This document shows, one piece after another, positions 34,926 through 44,315 of a DNA stretch of 64,000 bases. Position 1 is the stretch's first letter, and each line of letters opens with the position of its first letter. This DNA comes from Pseudoxanthomonas spadix. Lineage in GTDB: Bacteria; Pseudomonadota; Gammaproteobacteria; Xanthomonadales; Xanthomonadaceae. The DNA lies in contig NZ_RDQN01000005.1 in NCBI RefSeq assembly GCF_003703395.1, positions 202,102 through 266,101 on the forward strand, read 5' to 3'. A program made the position numbers and the translations under genes. The notes under the pieces were generated by a model that did not search any database, had not been told where the DNA came from, and was given only the letters and a program-made list of their open reading frames with translations.

Positions 34926-35010
34926 GCGCCACATCCTTGACCGGCACGCCGGCGCCGGACTGCTTGAAGATCGAGACGATCTGCGTCTCGGTGAACTTCG
35001 AGGCCTTGAT
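34926..35010 (-). pseudogene. Remnant of an IS3-family transposase orfA
   Basis: The minus strand reads IKASKFTETQIVSIFKQSG then AGVPVKDVA, the unmistakable N-terminal helix-turn-helix of IS3-family OrfA (normally MKxSKFTExQIV...). The start codon is lost (ATC in place of ATG) and similarity stops after 28 residues, so only a fossil remains. I could not identify inverted repeat ends. The surrounding gap 34737-35234 holds no other feature. Confidence 0.75.
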
Positions 35011-35234
35011 CGGCACCTGGTGACGGGAACAGGCCGGAAAGTTCTACTTTCAGCTTCTGTGTCAGGCGGGGAAGCTTGCCGAACCGCACCGGCGGCGCGT
35101 TGGGTTTGCAGAAACGTCCGGCATTCGTGCGTGGCTGATTCCAGCCGTGATCTGGCGCAGGCCATCGGCATCGAAGACGGCGCAATTGATCTGCATCAAT
35201 GCCTGGGTGTGGCGGGAGGACATAGTTTGCGGGC

Positions 35235-36500
35235 ATGCACCCCAAGCCTTGGCATACCGTTGCCTTTCTGGTCCTGGCCAGCGCGGCGCTCACGGCACTC
35301 GAACTGCCGGCTGGCACGCGCATGGGCGTGCCAGCCGCCAGCCTCGCTTCGGGGGTGGCGGCGCTGTCGCTGATGGCGGCTGCGGCGGTTCTCGGCGCAC
35401 GCTGGAGGTTCGTCGAATCGATCTTCGGTGGCCTGGACCGTGTGTACGTCGTGCACAAATGGCTGGGCATCTGGGCGCTGGGGCTGGCTTCGTTCCACCT
35501 GACGTTCAAGGCCGGCATGTCCGGCTGGGAGACTGCCGTCATCCTGCCGTTGCCGGAGGGCTGGCCGCGATTCATTCGCCAGCTCTCCTTCGTCGGCCTG
35601 ATGTTCATCGTGCTGCTGGCGTTGAACCGCAACATCCCCTACAGCGTATGGCGTTGGTGGCACAAGCTGTCCGGGCCGTTGCTGGTGGTGGTGGTGCTGC
35701 ACTGGCTAAGCTTCAAGCAGCCGATCGCCTTGGACAGCCCGGCCGGCATCTGGCTGGCTTTTTTGTCGGCGGCAGGCGTGGCGGGCGCGTTCTACAAACT
35801 GCTGCTGTATCCGTTGGTGTCCAGGCATGCCGAGTACCAGGTGGTCGGGGTTCGTCCCGGCGCTGCAGCGATGCATCTGGAATTGGAGCCGGTGCGCGAT
35901 GGCATCGATTTCCAGGCCGGCCAGTTCGGCTTCCTGCGCATGAACGTGCAGGGCATGCGCGAGCCGCATCCGTTCACCATCGCATCGGGCAGCGGCGGGA
36001 AGGGCCGGGTCTGCTTCGAGATCCGCAGCCTGGGTGATTTCACCGGCAGGTTGATTGCCACGGCGAGCGTCGGGATGCGCGCGGACATCTACGCGCCCTA
36101 CGGGCGGTTCCTGCGTCGGAAAGAGGCACGGCGCGAGGTCTGGATCGGCGGCGGAGTGGGCATCTCCGCTTTCATTGCCTGGCTTCAGGATCCTCGCGCA
36201 GGAAGTTTCGACAAGGTCACGCTGTTCTATTTCTTCACGCCCGGCCGCGATTTCCCGGAAGTCCCGGTGATGGCCTCCATGGCACGCGAGCGCGGGGCGG
36301 AACTGGTGCCGGTTGCGGGGGGAGCGTCGGATCCGGCGTTCGTCGATCGCATCGGCGTCATCTGCCGGGAAGCTGTTCCGGCGCAAATCGACGTGGCGTT
36401 TTGCGGCCCGAGCGGCCTGCTGGCGCAGGTCAGTCGGACCCTGCAGGCAAATGGTGTGCCTGAGGCCAATTTGCGCCATGAATTCTTTGAATTCCGGTGA
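35235..36500 (+). CDS. Ferric reductase-like flavocytochrome (NADPH-oxidase superfamily)
   Basis: 421 residues. About six transmembrane segments (residues 8-195) form a ferric-reductase-like domain with paired His candidates for haem (VVHKWLGIW, ASFHLTF, WHKLSG, VVLHWLSF). Then comes an FAD-binding beta-barrel (EPHPFTIASGSG) and an NAD(P)-binding domain (GGGVGISAFIAWLQD, VAFCGPSGLL). It would pass electrons from cytoplasmic NAD(P)H across the membrane to a periplasmic acceptor. No subunit partner is adjacent. The start ATG has no clear Shine-Dalgarno. Confidence 0.87.
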   Translation: MHPKPWHTVAFLVLASAALTALELPAGTRMGVPAASLASGVAALSLMAAAAVLGARWRFVESIFGGLDRVYVVHKWLGIWALGLASFHLTFKAGMSGWETAVILPLPEGWPRFIRQLSFVGLMFIVLLALNRNIPYSVWRWWHKLSGPLLVVVVLHWLSFKQPIALDSPAGIWLAFLSAAGVAGAFYKLLLYPLVSRHAEYQVVGVRPGAAAMHLELEPVRDGIDFQAGQFGFLRMNVQGMREPHPFTIASGSGGKGRVCFEIRSLGDFTGRLIATASVGMRADIYAPYGRFLRRKEARREVWIGGGVGISAFIAWLQDPRAGSFDKVTLFYFFTPGRDFPEVPVMASMARERGAELVPVAGGASDPAFVDRIGVICREAVPAQIDVAFCGPSGLLAQVSRTLQANGVPEANLRHEFFEFR

Positions 36501-36702
36501 CGATGATTGATTGCGTCAACCTTCGTTGCAGCTGCCTTTTGACCTGCGCCCGGGCCAGCGCGAAGGCGGCAACGGCCGACTCGGCCTGCATCTCGCCTTC
36601 GCCGTAGGGCGTGGGCGGACGATCAGGCGTGCCGGGGGGCGATGCAGCGGGGCGTCCGGCGGCCACCGCGTGTCCATGGCGGCTGCCGGGCCGCGCACGC
36701 TT

Positions 36703-37056
36703 TCAGGGCAGCAGCTGGATCCCGAACGGTCGCACCGCCAGCGCGAACAGCCAGAAGCACAGCACCGTCAGCGCCGCGCTGGTGCCCAGCGTCCACCAGA
36801 AGCCCAGCCGCGGCAGCAGCCACGGCAACACCACGAACATCGGCAGCGTCGGCACCACGTACCAGAAGGTGTACCAGGCGTGGTTGGCAATTTTCGCCGG
36901 CGGTTGGCGCTCCAGGTACAGCCACACCAGCGTGAGCACCGTCACCAGGGGCAGCGCGGCCAGCAGGCCGCCGAGCCGGTCGCTGCGCTTGGCCGCTTCG
37001 GAGACCACCACCACGACCAGCGCGGTGAGGGCGTATTTGGTGATGATCCAGGTCAT
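36703..37056 (-). CDS. DUF3147 family membrane protein
   Basis: 117 residues with four predicted hydrophobic segments (TALVVVVVSEAAK, LAALPLVTVLTLVWL, FWYVVPTLPMFVVLPWLL, LTVLCFWLFALAV). The pattern matches the DUF3147 small membrane proteins. Function unknown. It lies 51 bases from the downstream end of the DUF1456 gene, same strand. Confidence 0.8.
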   Translation of the reverse strand: MTWIITKYALTALVVVVVSEAAKRSDRLGGLLAALPLVTVLTLVWLYLERQPPAKIANHAWYTFWYVVPTLPMFVVLPWLLPRLGFWWTLGTSAALTVLCFWLFALAVRPFGIQLLP

Positions 37057-37107
37057 GGCGGTGCCTGCGTGGGGAGGCGCCAGTCTAGCGGCCAGACAGC
37101 GGGGCGA

Positions 37108-37581
37108 TCAGGCGTTGGGGCGCAGCCGCAGGGTCAGCCCCTTGAGGAAATTGCGCAGCAGCTGGTCGCCGCAGGGGCGATAGTTCTTGTGCTCGGGCTG
37201 GCGGAACAGCGCCGACAGCTCCGGCTTGGAGACCGGGAAGCCGGCCGCGTCGAAGATCGCATGCATGTCCACATCCTTCAGCTCGAAGGCCACGCGCAGC
37301 TTCTTGAGCACCACGTTGTTGGTCACCCGCGTTTCCACCGGGCGCGGCGGCACGGATTCATCGCGGCCGCGGTACTGCACGATCAGGCCGTCCAGCAGGT
37401 GCGCCAGCAGCGCGTCCGGGCACGGCGCGAACCCGTCTTCATCCTCCTTCTTCAGCGCCGCCTGCACCTGGGCCCGGTCGATGCTGAAGCCAGGGTCGGC
37501 CAGCTGCGCGATCTCGATGATCTTCGGTTCGCTCAGGTCCAGCATGTAGCGGATGCTGCGCAGGACGTCGTTGGTGATCAT
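37108..37581 (-). CDS. DUF1456 family protein (YehS-like)
   Basis: 157 residues consisting of two repeats of a small helical DUF1456 domain: NDVLRSIRYMLDLSEPKIIEI opens repeat 1 and TNNVVLKKLRVAFELKDVDMHAIFDAAG opens repeat 2, each ending in a basic/aromatic segment (CPDALLAHLLDGL; CGDQLLRNFLKGL). Cytoplasmic; function unknown though well conserved in gammaproteobacteria. Confidence 0.9.
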   Translation of the reverse strand: MITNDVLRSIRYMLDLSEPKIIEIAQLADPGFSIDRAQVQAALKKEDEDGFAPCPDALLAHLLDGLIVQYRGRDESVPPRPVETRVTNNVVLKKLRVAFELKDVDMHAIFDAAGFPVSKPELSALFRQPEHKNYRPCGDQLLRNFLKGLTLRLRPNA

Positions 37582-37719
37582 GGGGCTTCATCGGCACGAG
37601 GCGGCGGCAAGGCCGCAATCGCACAGTTTAGCCCGCCTTGCCACGGTGACCCACGTGCTTGTTTTCACCCGGCCGCGCCTAACATGACGCTCTTCCTTTT
37701 GTATGCAGGAGCGTGCCGC

Positions 37720-38700
37720 ATGGACCAGCAGACGATGACCGCGATCGCCATCGGCGGCGACAAGGGCGCGGCCGATGCGCTGCATCCGGTGCAGGTGCCG
37801 CGCCCGGTGCCGGCCGCTGGGCAGGTGCTGATCCGGGTGCGTGCTGCCGGGGTCAACCGCCCGGACCTGCTGCAGCGCCAGGGCCTGTATCCGCCGCCGC
37901 CCGGCGCGCCGGACACGCTGGGCCTGGAGGTGGCCGGCGAGATCGTGCAGGGTGGCGGGCGCTGGCAGCCCGGCGACCGGGTCTGCGCGCTGCTCGGCGG
38001 TGGCGGCTATGCGCAGTACGTGGCAGTCGATGCGCGCCATGTGCTGCCGGTTCCCGATGGATGGGACTTCATCCAGGCTGCGGCCTTGCCGGAGACTGCG
38101 TTCACCGTGTTTGCCAACCTGTTCGAACACGGCCAGCTCAAGGCCGGCGAACGCCTGCTGCTGCACGGCGCCACCTCCGGTATCGGGGTGATGGCGATCC
38201 AGATGGCCAAGGCCGCCGGCGCGCAGGTGCTGGCCACCGCGCGCGCGGCGGACAAGGCGGCGCAGGCCAGGTCGCTGGGCGCCGACGTGGCGGTGGACAC
38301 CTCCTGCGAGTCCTTCGTCGAGGCGGCCAGGGCCGCCGGTGGCGTGGACGTGGCACTGGACATGGTCGGCGCCAGCGTGTTTGCCGACACGCTCTCGGTG
38401 CTCAACCTGCGCGGGCGCATCGTCTACATCGCCGCGCTGGGCGGCGGCATGCTGGAAGTGCCGGTTTTCGACATCATGCGCCGCCAGGCGGTGCTGACCG
38501 GATCCACCCTGCGCACGCGCTCGGCCGATGAAAAGGCGCGCCTGGCCGCGCAGGTCGAGCAACGGGTATGGCCATGGATTGCCACCGGCCAGGTGCGCGC
38601 GGTGGTCGACCGTCGTTTCCCGCTGGAGCAGGCCGGGCAGGCCCACGCTTACCTGGAAGCCGGCCATCACCTGGGCAAGGTGGTGCTCGAGGTAGCTTGA
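37720..38700 (+). CDS. NAD(P)H:quinone oxidoreductase (zinc-free MDR family)
   Basis: 326 residues in the quinone oxidoreductase (QOR/PIG3-like) branch of medium-chain dehydrogenases: GVNRPDLLQRQGLYPPPPG, LHGATSGIGVMAIQMAKAAGAQV (nucleotide-binding AxxGxxG) and the DMVGASVFADTL stretch. No zinc ligands. It reduces quinones or quinone-like compounds with NADPH and probably counters oxidative stress. AGGAG eight bases upstream of ATG 37720 decides the start; the frame continues upstream only as antisense. Confidence 0.92.
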   Translation: MDQQTMTAIAIGGDKGAADALHPVQVPRPVPAAGQVLIRVRAAGVNRPDLLQRQGLYPPPPGAPDTLGLEVAGEIVQGGGRWQPGDRVCALLGGGGYAQYVAVDARHVLPVPDGWDFIQAAALPETAFTVFANLFEHGQLKAGERLLLHGATSGIGVMAIQMAKAAGAQVLATARAADKAAQARSLGADVAVDTSCESFVEAARAAGGVDVALDMVGASVFADTLSVLNLRGRIVYIAALGGGMLEVPVFDIMRRQAVLTGSTLRTRSADEKARLAAQVEQRVWPWIATGQVRAVVDRRFPLEQAGQAHAYLEAGHHLGKVVLEVA

Positions 38701-38722
38701 GCGCGCGCCCGGGGAGCGTGGC

Positions 38723-39934
38723 TCAGGCCGGTGCTGGTGCCGGCGCGCGCGTGCCCGGCGTGGCGGGCATGCGCAGCACGAAGCGTGTGCCGGCGCCCTT
38801 GATCGAACGCACGCTGAGGGTGATGCCCAGGCTGGCGGCGGTCTTCTGCACGATCCACAAGCCCAGGCCCAGACCGTCGCTGCTGTGCTCGCCCTGGCGG
38901 AATGCACTGAACATGGTGTCCACCTGGTCCTTGGCGATGCCCGGTCCGTTGTCGATCACTTCGATGTCCACATGCGCGTCGCGCCTGCGGCAGCCCACCA
39001 GCACCGCGCCACCCCTGGCGGTGTACTTGACCGCGTTGGCGACCAGGTTGCCGATCAGGGTTTCCAGCTGGCGCGCGTTGCTGATCGCGGTGCAACTGGT
39101 GCGGGCCACGCGCAGGCGGATGCTGCGCCGGCGCGCGGCGGTGGCATGGGTTGTGGCGACGTGGGCCAGCACGGTGTTCAGGTCGGTCGGCACCAGCGCT
39201 TCGGGTTCGAAGGTGCGCTCGCCGCTGGCCACCGAGAGCATGCGGGTCAGGCCATTGTCCACGTTCTGCAGGGCTTCCTGGCCCATGCGCACGACCCGGT
39301 CCAGCTTTTCCGGCCCCGCATGGCGGGCCAGGTCGAAGGCGAGCATCGCGGTGGTCATCGGCGTGCGGAAGTCGTGCCCGGCCGAGGCCAGCAGGCTGGC
39401 CCGGTACTGGCTGACCCGTTCGCTGCGGGCCAGCATCCGGCGCAGTTCCAGCTGCGCCATCACCTGCCGCGCCAGCGCCAGCAGGCTCTGGCCCTGGGCC
39501 TGGTTCAAGTCTCGGCTGACCGTATCGAGCACGCACACCGCGCCGATCGGCAGGCCTTCGGGCGTCTTGAGCAACGCCCCGGCGTAGAAGCGGATATGTG
39601 GTGGACCTGTGACCAGCGGGCCCTGGGCGAAGCGGCTGTCGTTGTGGGTGTCGCGCACCACCAGTAACTCCTCCTGCAGGATGGCGTGGGCGCAGATCGA
39701 TTCCTCGATCGCCGTCTCGCGCACGGCCACCCCGTGCGCGGCCTTGAACCACTGGCGCTGGGTTTCCACCAGGCTGATCAGGGCCATCGGCGTTTCGCAC
39801 ACAGTCGCGGCGATGCGGGTGATGTCGTCGAACACCGACTCCGGCGGCGTATCCAGCACGTCGTAGTCATGCAGGGCGAGGATCCGTCGATCTTCCAGCG
39901 CCGCGGGCAGGGCGGGAGCAGCGGATTGGGACAT
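38723..39934 (-). CDS. Cytoplasmic GAF-domain sensor histidine kinase
   Basis: 403 residues with no membrane segment. GAF domain at about 20-165 (ETPMALISLVETQRQWFKAAHG, IRFYAGALLKTPEGLPIGAVCVLD), HisKA with H187 in SAGHDFRTPM, and HATPase_c (NLVANAVKYT, DNGPGIAKD, GLGLGLWIV). The GAF type is shared with many redox/light sensors; a ligand Cys cannot be predicted. No response regulator is adjacent, so it is an orphan kinase. Confidence 0.9.
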   Translation of the reverse strand: MSQSAAPALPAALEDRRILALHDYDVLDTPPESVFDDITRIAATVCETPMALISLVETQRQWFKAAHGVAVRETAIEESICAHAILQEELLVVRDTHNDSRFAQGPLVTGPPHIRFYAGALLKTPEGLPIGAVCVLDTVSRDLNQAQGQSLLALARQVMAQLELRRMLARSERVSQYRASLLASAGHDFRTPMTTAMLAFDLARHAGPEKLDRVVRMGQEALQNVDNGLTRMLSVASGERTFEPEALVPTDLNTVLAHVATTHATAARRRSIRLRVARTSCTAISNARQLETLIGNLVANAVKYTARGGAVLVGCRRRDAHVDIEVIDNGPGIAKDQVDTMFSAFRQGEHSSDGLGLGLWIVQKTAASLGITLSVRSIKGAGTRFVLRMPATPGTRAPAPAPA

Positions 39935-40278
39935 GGTGGCTGGACGGCAGGAGATGCGCGCACGGTCCCACAGCCTGCGTGCGCGCAGGGTGAGATTTGG
40001 CGAAGGCCAAGCGGGCAGTGCCCGCGCGTGGGAGCAGCATGGTTTTCGTGTCTTGACGGGTCGACATCGTCATCGCGGGTGCTGTGGCAACAACGATGAA
40101 TGCAGGTTCATGCATGCGCGGAGCAGGTGAGGAAAATCGCCGCAGCACTCACGGAAGGCTGACGAACCGGCGTGCACCGTGTTCCAACAACGCTGCGATT
40201 TGCAGCCTCCATTCCGCCCAGTTGCGGCCGTCTCTTCAAGGCACCGCCACACCAGGGCCTATCAACAAGGAGTTACAC
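39935..40278. other. Intergenic region with no gene recognised
   Basis: 344 bases between the histidine kinase start (minus strand) and the DUF2383 gene. Reading frames here are chance. It should contain two divergent promoters, but I see no convincing -35/-10 pair. Confidence 0.45.
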
Positions 40279-40734
40279 ATGAATACCCAGACCAGGACGA
40301 CCCACAGCCTCAACGACCTGATTGCCAGCGCCCGCGATGGCGAGCACTTCTATACCGAAGCGGCCAGGAAGGTCGACAACGTCGAACTCAGTGCGCTGTT
40401 CACTCGCATCGCCGGGGTCAAGCAGAACATCGCGCGCGATCTCAGTGCCGTGGTCACCTCCGCCGGTGGCGAGCCGGCCACCCATGGCACGGTCGTCGGC
40501 ACCATGCAGGAGTTCTACGGCAAGGTTCGTGCCGCGCTCGGCGACAAGCAGTACGGCTACGTGGCTGAACTGGAGGAATCGGAAGATCGCCTGCTGAAAG
40601 CCTTCACCGAGGCCGCCTCGGACAACGACGTGCCGGCAACGGCGCGCGAGGCGGTGACACGCCTGCTGCCAGAGGTGCGCGAGTGCCACAACGTCATGCG
40701 CGAGCGCAAGCACGCGATGAAGAACGCCGCGTAA
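40279..40734 (+). CDS. PA2169-like four-helix-bundle protein (DUF2383)
   Basis: 151 residues, all-helical, ferritin-like DUF2383: LNDLIASARDGEHFYTEAARKV, LFTRIAGVKQNIARDLSAVV, EFYGKVRAALGD, YVAELEESEDRLLKAFTEA. Members are stress-induced in pseudomonads; role unknown. AAGGAG six bases before the ATG at 40279; the upstream extension starting at a GTG is noncoding. Followed by a terminator. Confidence 0.88.
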   Translation: MNTQTRTTHSLNDLIASARDGEHFYTEAARKVDNVELSALFTRIAGVKQNIARDLSAVVTSAGGEPATHGTVVGTMQEFYGKVRAALGDKQYGYVAELEESEDRLLKAFTEAASDNDVPATAREAVTRLLPEVRECHNVMRERKHAMKNAA

Positions 40735-40783
40735 GCAGGCGCGTCCGATGCGCCAGGCAGCGCAGGAAAACAGCCAAACCCAG

Positions 40784-40813
40784 ACCCGGCCGGTGCCAAT
40801 CGGTCGGGTTTTT
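40784..40813 (+). terminator. Intrinsic terminator after the DUF2383 gene
   Basis: Stem ACCCGGCCG (40784-40792) and CGGTCGGGT (40801-40809) with one G-T pair, an 8-base loop, and a run of five T ending at 40813. Rho-independent terminator, about 50 bases after the stop. Confidence 0.82.
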
Positions 40814-40916
40814 GTCGCCTGGGATTCAACCGCTGCGCGGCGTGATGCCCTTGGGGGTTGCCGACCACGACGTGCATCGGCCACCTTGGACCTCTGTCGT
40901 GTCCACACAGGTCCCC

Positions 40917-41873
40917 ATGCGCACGCTGTATCCGCCGATCGCTCCCTATGCCGAACAGCGGCTGGCCGTCGACGACTTGCACACGCTGCAGCTCCAGCAG
41001 TGCGGCAATCCCGACGGCATTGCGGTGGTGTTCCTGCATGGCGGGCCGGGCGGCGGCGTGGTGCCCGAGCATCGCCGCTTCTTCGATCCGCAGCGCTGGC
41101 GCGTGGTGCTGTTCGACCAGCGCGGCTGCGGCCGTTCCACTCCGCTGGGTGAAGTGCACAACAACACCACCGCGCACCTGGTGGCCGACATCGAGGCGAT
41201 CCGGACGCAGCTGGGGATCGCGCGCTGGGCGGTGTTCGGCGGCTCGTGGGGTTCGACCCTGGCCCTGGCCTATGCCCAGGCTCATCCGGATCGGGTGACC
41301 GGGCTGGTGCTGCGCGGCATCTTCCTGGGCCGGCCCGAGGAGCTGCACTGGAGCCACGAAGCCGATGGCGGCGCGCGCATGGTCTTCCCCGAAGGCTGGG
41401 CGCGCTACCAGGCGCACATCCCGCCGGCCGAGCGCGGGCACATGATCGAGGCCTACTGGCGCCGCCTGGACAGCGACGACGCGCAGGTGCGCCAGGCCGC
41501 GGCCGATGCGTGGAATGAATGGGAGGACGGCTCGTCCACGCTGGTCCACGACAGTGCGCCGCCGCCGCCGGAAGACGACGCCCAGGCGGCGCTGGCGGTG
41601 GCCAGGATCGAAGCGCACTACTTCCGCCATGGCTGCTTCCTGCAGCCAGACCAGCTGCTGCGCGACATCGGCCGCATCGGCCACCTGCCCGGCACCATCG
41701 TGCAGGGGCGGTATGACATGCTGTGCCCGGCCAAGGCCGCCTGTGAGCTGAGCCAGGCCTGGCCCGAGGCGAAGCTGGAGATGGTCCTGGCCGGGCACAG
41801 CGCCTTCGACCCGGCCATCACCGATGCGCTGGTGCGGGCGACTGACGCGCTGGCCGCCACGCTGCAGGCGTGA
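40917..41873 (+). CDS. pip: Proline iminopeptidase
   Basis: 318 residues, alpha/beta hydrolase S33 family; releases N-terminal proline from peptides. HGGPGGG (oxyanion loop), GGSWGSTLALAYAQ (nucleophile Ser), catalytic Asp in QGRYDMLCP and His in LAGHSAFDP are all present. Start ATG 40917 is where family members begin (MRTLYPPIAPY); a much longer in-frame upstream extension overlaps the previous gene and is not used. Confidence 0.94.
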   Translation: MRTLYPPIAPYAEQRLAVDDLHTLQLQQCGNPDGIAVVFLHGGPGGGVVPEHRRFFDPQRWRVVLFDQRGCGRSTPLGEVHNNTTAHLVADIEAIRTQLGIARWAVFGGSWGSTLALAYAQAHPDRVTGLVLRGIFLGRPEELHWSHEADGGARMVFPEGWARYQAHIPPAERGHMIEAYWRRLDSDDAQVRQAAADAWNEWEDGSSTLVHDSAPPPPEDDAQAALAVARIEAHYFRHGCFLQPDQLLRDIGRIGHLPGTIVQGRYDMLCPAKAACELSQAWPEAKLEMVLAGHSAFDPAITDALVRATDALAATLQA

Positions 41874-42021
41874 ACTGGCGCGTCGAACTGCCGGGGTATC
41901 GGCCTGTCACCGACGCCGCTTGCTGGGCATGGGGTCGATGCGCGAAACCGGCCACCGCGCCAAGGGATGGCCCGCTGGCACCAGCTGCCCCTGCATCACC
42001 ATCTGCCCAGCAGGCGTGGCT

Positions 42022-43659
42022 TCAACCCTGCGGCTGGCCGGACAGCACCACCCGCTCGCGGCCGGCGCGCTTGGCCGCATACATCGCCGCATCGGCCCGC
42101 TGCAGCAGTGGGCCGATTTCCACGTCGTCGGCTTCCACTCCGGTGACCCCGGCGCTCAGGGTCACGCGCAGTTCGGGAAGCCGCAGCGTGTGGCCGATCG
42201 TGGCCAGCAGTGGGGACAGCGATTCGATCCGGGCCTTGGCCTGTTCCGGGCTGGCCCCCGGCAGCACCACCAGGAACTCCTCGCCACCCATGCGCGCCAC
42301 GTAGTCGGCACCGCGGAAGGTGCTGCGCAGGATGCGGGCGAAGGCGCGCAGCACCTGGTCGCCCACTTCGTGCCCATGCACGTCATTGATGTCCTTGAAG
42401 TGGTCGATGTCCAGGAAGCCCACCGCCGCCGGTTGGCCGCTGCGGCGCGCGCTGACGCTGATCGCGGACAGCTGCTCCAGCGCGGCGCGGCGATTGGGCA
42501 GCCCAGTCAGGGCATCGGTCTGGGCCAGCACGCGCATCTCGTCGCGCTGGCGGCGCAGGCTGCCCAGGCGCAGGGTCAGGGCCATGCTGGCGGTCAGCGC
42601 CAGCCAGCAGCCGGACAGCAGCATGGCTTCGACCTTCCACGACGCCAGGCGCTCGGGCATGGCCACTTCCATCAGGCCCACGCCCAGAAACGGCGCCACG
42701 CAGGTCAACGCGGTCGCCCCGCCCGGTTCGCCACGCCACATCGTCACCAGCGCCATCCCGGCCATCGCCAGGCACAGCAGGTAAAAGCCAAGCTCGCTGC
42801 CCAGCGAGGCCACCGCCAGCCAGTGCTCGGGCACCAGCACGATCATCGCGGCCAGCCCGAGGCCGCACAGCGCCAGCCAGTCCGCGCCGCGCCGCACCCG
42901 TCCGGCCAGCGCACGCGGCGCGGCGTGGTAGGCGAGCATGCGCACGGTCAGGGCGCTCAACACGGCCGGCAGCGCGCCCACCAGTCGCAGCGACAGCTCG
43001 CCCAGGGCAAACCACGGCCGCGGATACGCCCACAGCCCGGACAGCAAGGCCATCCACAGCGCGAACAGCGACGCGCCCAGGGCGTAGGACAGAAAAGCCC
43101 GCTCGCGCGTGCTCATGAAGGTCAGCAGCGCCGACACCACCAGCGCCAGCATGACCGCCACCGAGGCGACCCGCAGCGCGAAGCGCAGGGTGTCCTGGCG
43201 CTGCACCGAGGCCGGCTCGCCCAGTCGCACCAGCGGCCGCCACAACGGCATCGGGCTGGGTTCGAACTCCACCTCGATCGGGCGCTGGTTGCCCTTGTCC
43301 GGCACCAGCACCGTGCCCATCCCGGACAGGAACCGCGAATCCAGCGTACGCGCGTCCTGCAACACACCGCAGCGCTCGCGCGCCCCGTGGCGGATCTTCA
43401 CCTCGCCGCGGAACGCGTTCATCACCACCACTGCCTGCGGCGCTCCCGACCAGCCGCCGGCCGGCGGCGACAGCAGTACCCGTTGACGCCCCGGTAGCTG
43501 CGCATGCAGGCAGGGCGGCTGGGCTTCCCCACGCGTGGCGGGCAGGCCGGTGACCACGTAGGCTTCCGGCGCGGACGTGCGCGTGCAGGCGGTCAGTCCC
43601 AGCAGGAACAGCCACAGGCACCACCATCGAAAGACCGGCTGGACCGGGGCGAACGTCAT
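42022..43659 (-). CDS. Membrane diguanylate cyclase with lipoprotein-like N-terminus
   Basis: 545 residues. Signal with a lipobox-like LLGLTAC (Cys about residue 21), a periplasmic beta domain (about 22-165), seven or so transmembrane segments (about 175-370, 7TMR-DISM-like) and a C-terminal GGDEF domain with active-site GGEEF at 458-462 and an RxxD inhibitory site five residues before it. It should make cyclic di-GMP in the cytoplasm in response to an envelope signal, with product inhibition. Start ATG 43659 precedes the signal segment; longer in-frame extension crosses the adjacent gene. Confidence 0.87.
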   Translation of the reverse strand: MTFAPVQPVFRWWCLWLFLLGLTACTRTSAPEAYVVTGLPATRGEAQPPCLHAQLPGRQRVLLSPPAGGWSGAPQAVVVMNAFRGEVKIRHGARERCGVLQDARTLDSRFLSGMGTVLVPDKGNQRPIEVEFEPSPMPLWRPLVRLGEPASVQRQDTLRFALRVASVAVMLALVVSALLTFMSTRERAFLSYALGASLFALWMALLSGLWAYPRPWFALGELSLRLVGALPAVLSALTVRMLAYHAAPRALAGRVRRGADWLALCGLGLAAMIVLVPEHWLAVASLGSELGFYLLCLAMAGMALVTMWRGEPGGATALTCVAPFLGVGLMEVAMPERLASWKVEAMLLSGCWLALTASMALTLRLGSLRRQRDEMRVLAQTDALTGLPNRRAALEQLSAISVSARRSGQPAAVGFLDIDHFKDINDVHGHEVGDQVLRAFARILRSTFRGADYVARMGGEEFLVVLPGASPEQAKARIESLSPLLATIGHTLRLPELRVTLSAGVTGVEADDVEIGPLLQRADAAMYAAKRAGRERVVLSGQPQG

Positions 43660-43763
43660 GGACCGTATGGGCGGCGTCGAAACGGCCGCGCGCAATGCAC
43701 GGTCCTCGCCCATGGTATCGGCCGCCGGGCCTGGAACTGGAGCAGGGGCCGGTCCGCCGATCG

Positions 43764-44231
43764 TCAGTGCGTGCAGGTGTGGCTGGCCGGCAGGTCGAAC
43801 ACGGCCACCACCGGGAAATGGTCGGACGGATAGCGCGGCCCGGCATGGGTCTCCACGGTGCGGACCGAGCGCAGCGTCAGCCCACGAAAGAGGATCCGTT
43901 CCGGGGTGCCGGTGAAGTCGTGGAAGGTCTTTTCCGGGCCGCTGCGTGGCCCACCGGCCAGCCAAGCATCGGTCAGCACCGCGGCCAGCACGGCACGGGC
44001 CGGGTCGGCTTCGGTGCGGATCACCCGCGCCATCAGGTCGCGGCGGTTGTCCCAGCGGTTGTCGTTGCTGTCTCCAGGCGTGCGCACGTTGAAGCTCATG
44101 ACCTTCAGCGGCATCGCCTGGGCAAGCGCGAAGCTGGCCGGCATCGTCATCAGGATCAACAGCAGCAGGCGGATGCGTCGGCGGCGTGCGCGCGATGCGA
44201 ACACGCCAGGCCACAGGCGGGACAGGAACAT
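43764..44231 (-). pseudogene. Endonuclease/exonuclease/phosphatase-family gene with internal in-frame deletion
   Basis: 155 codons where members have about 270. Signal-like N-terminus (LLLLILMTMPASFALAQ), then MKVMSFNVRTPGDSNDNRWDNRRDL (EEP domain start, in LKVMSFNVRT), then a jump from VIRTEA to DPARAVLAAVLTDAW, and finally FHDFTGTPERILFRGL...YPSDHFPVVA, the normal ending with the catalytic SDH. The middle, containing the catalytic Glu (TQE) and the catalytic His, is missing though the frame is kept. Probably nonfunctional. Start 44231. Confidence 0.7.
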
Positions 44232-44315
44232 GGGCAATCCGGGGGACCGTTCAGGCGGGACCCATGGTCCGCCAAACCGTGCCGCTCCGAAACGCGGCGA
44301 AAGTCGCAGATGAAC

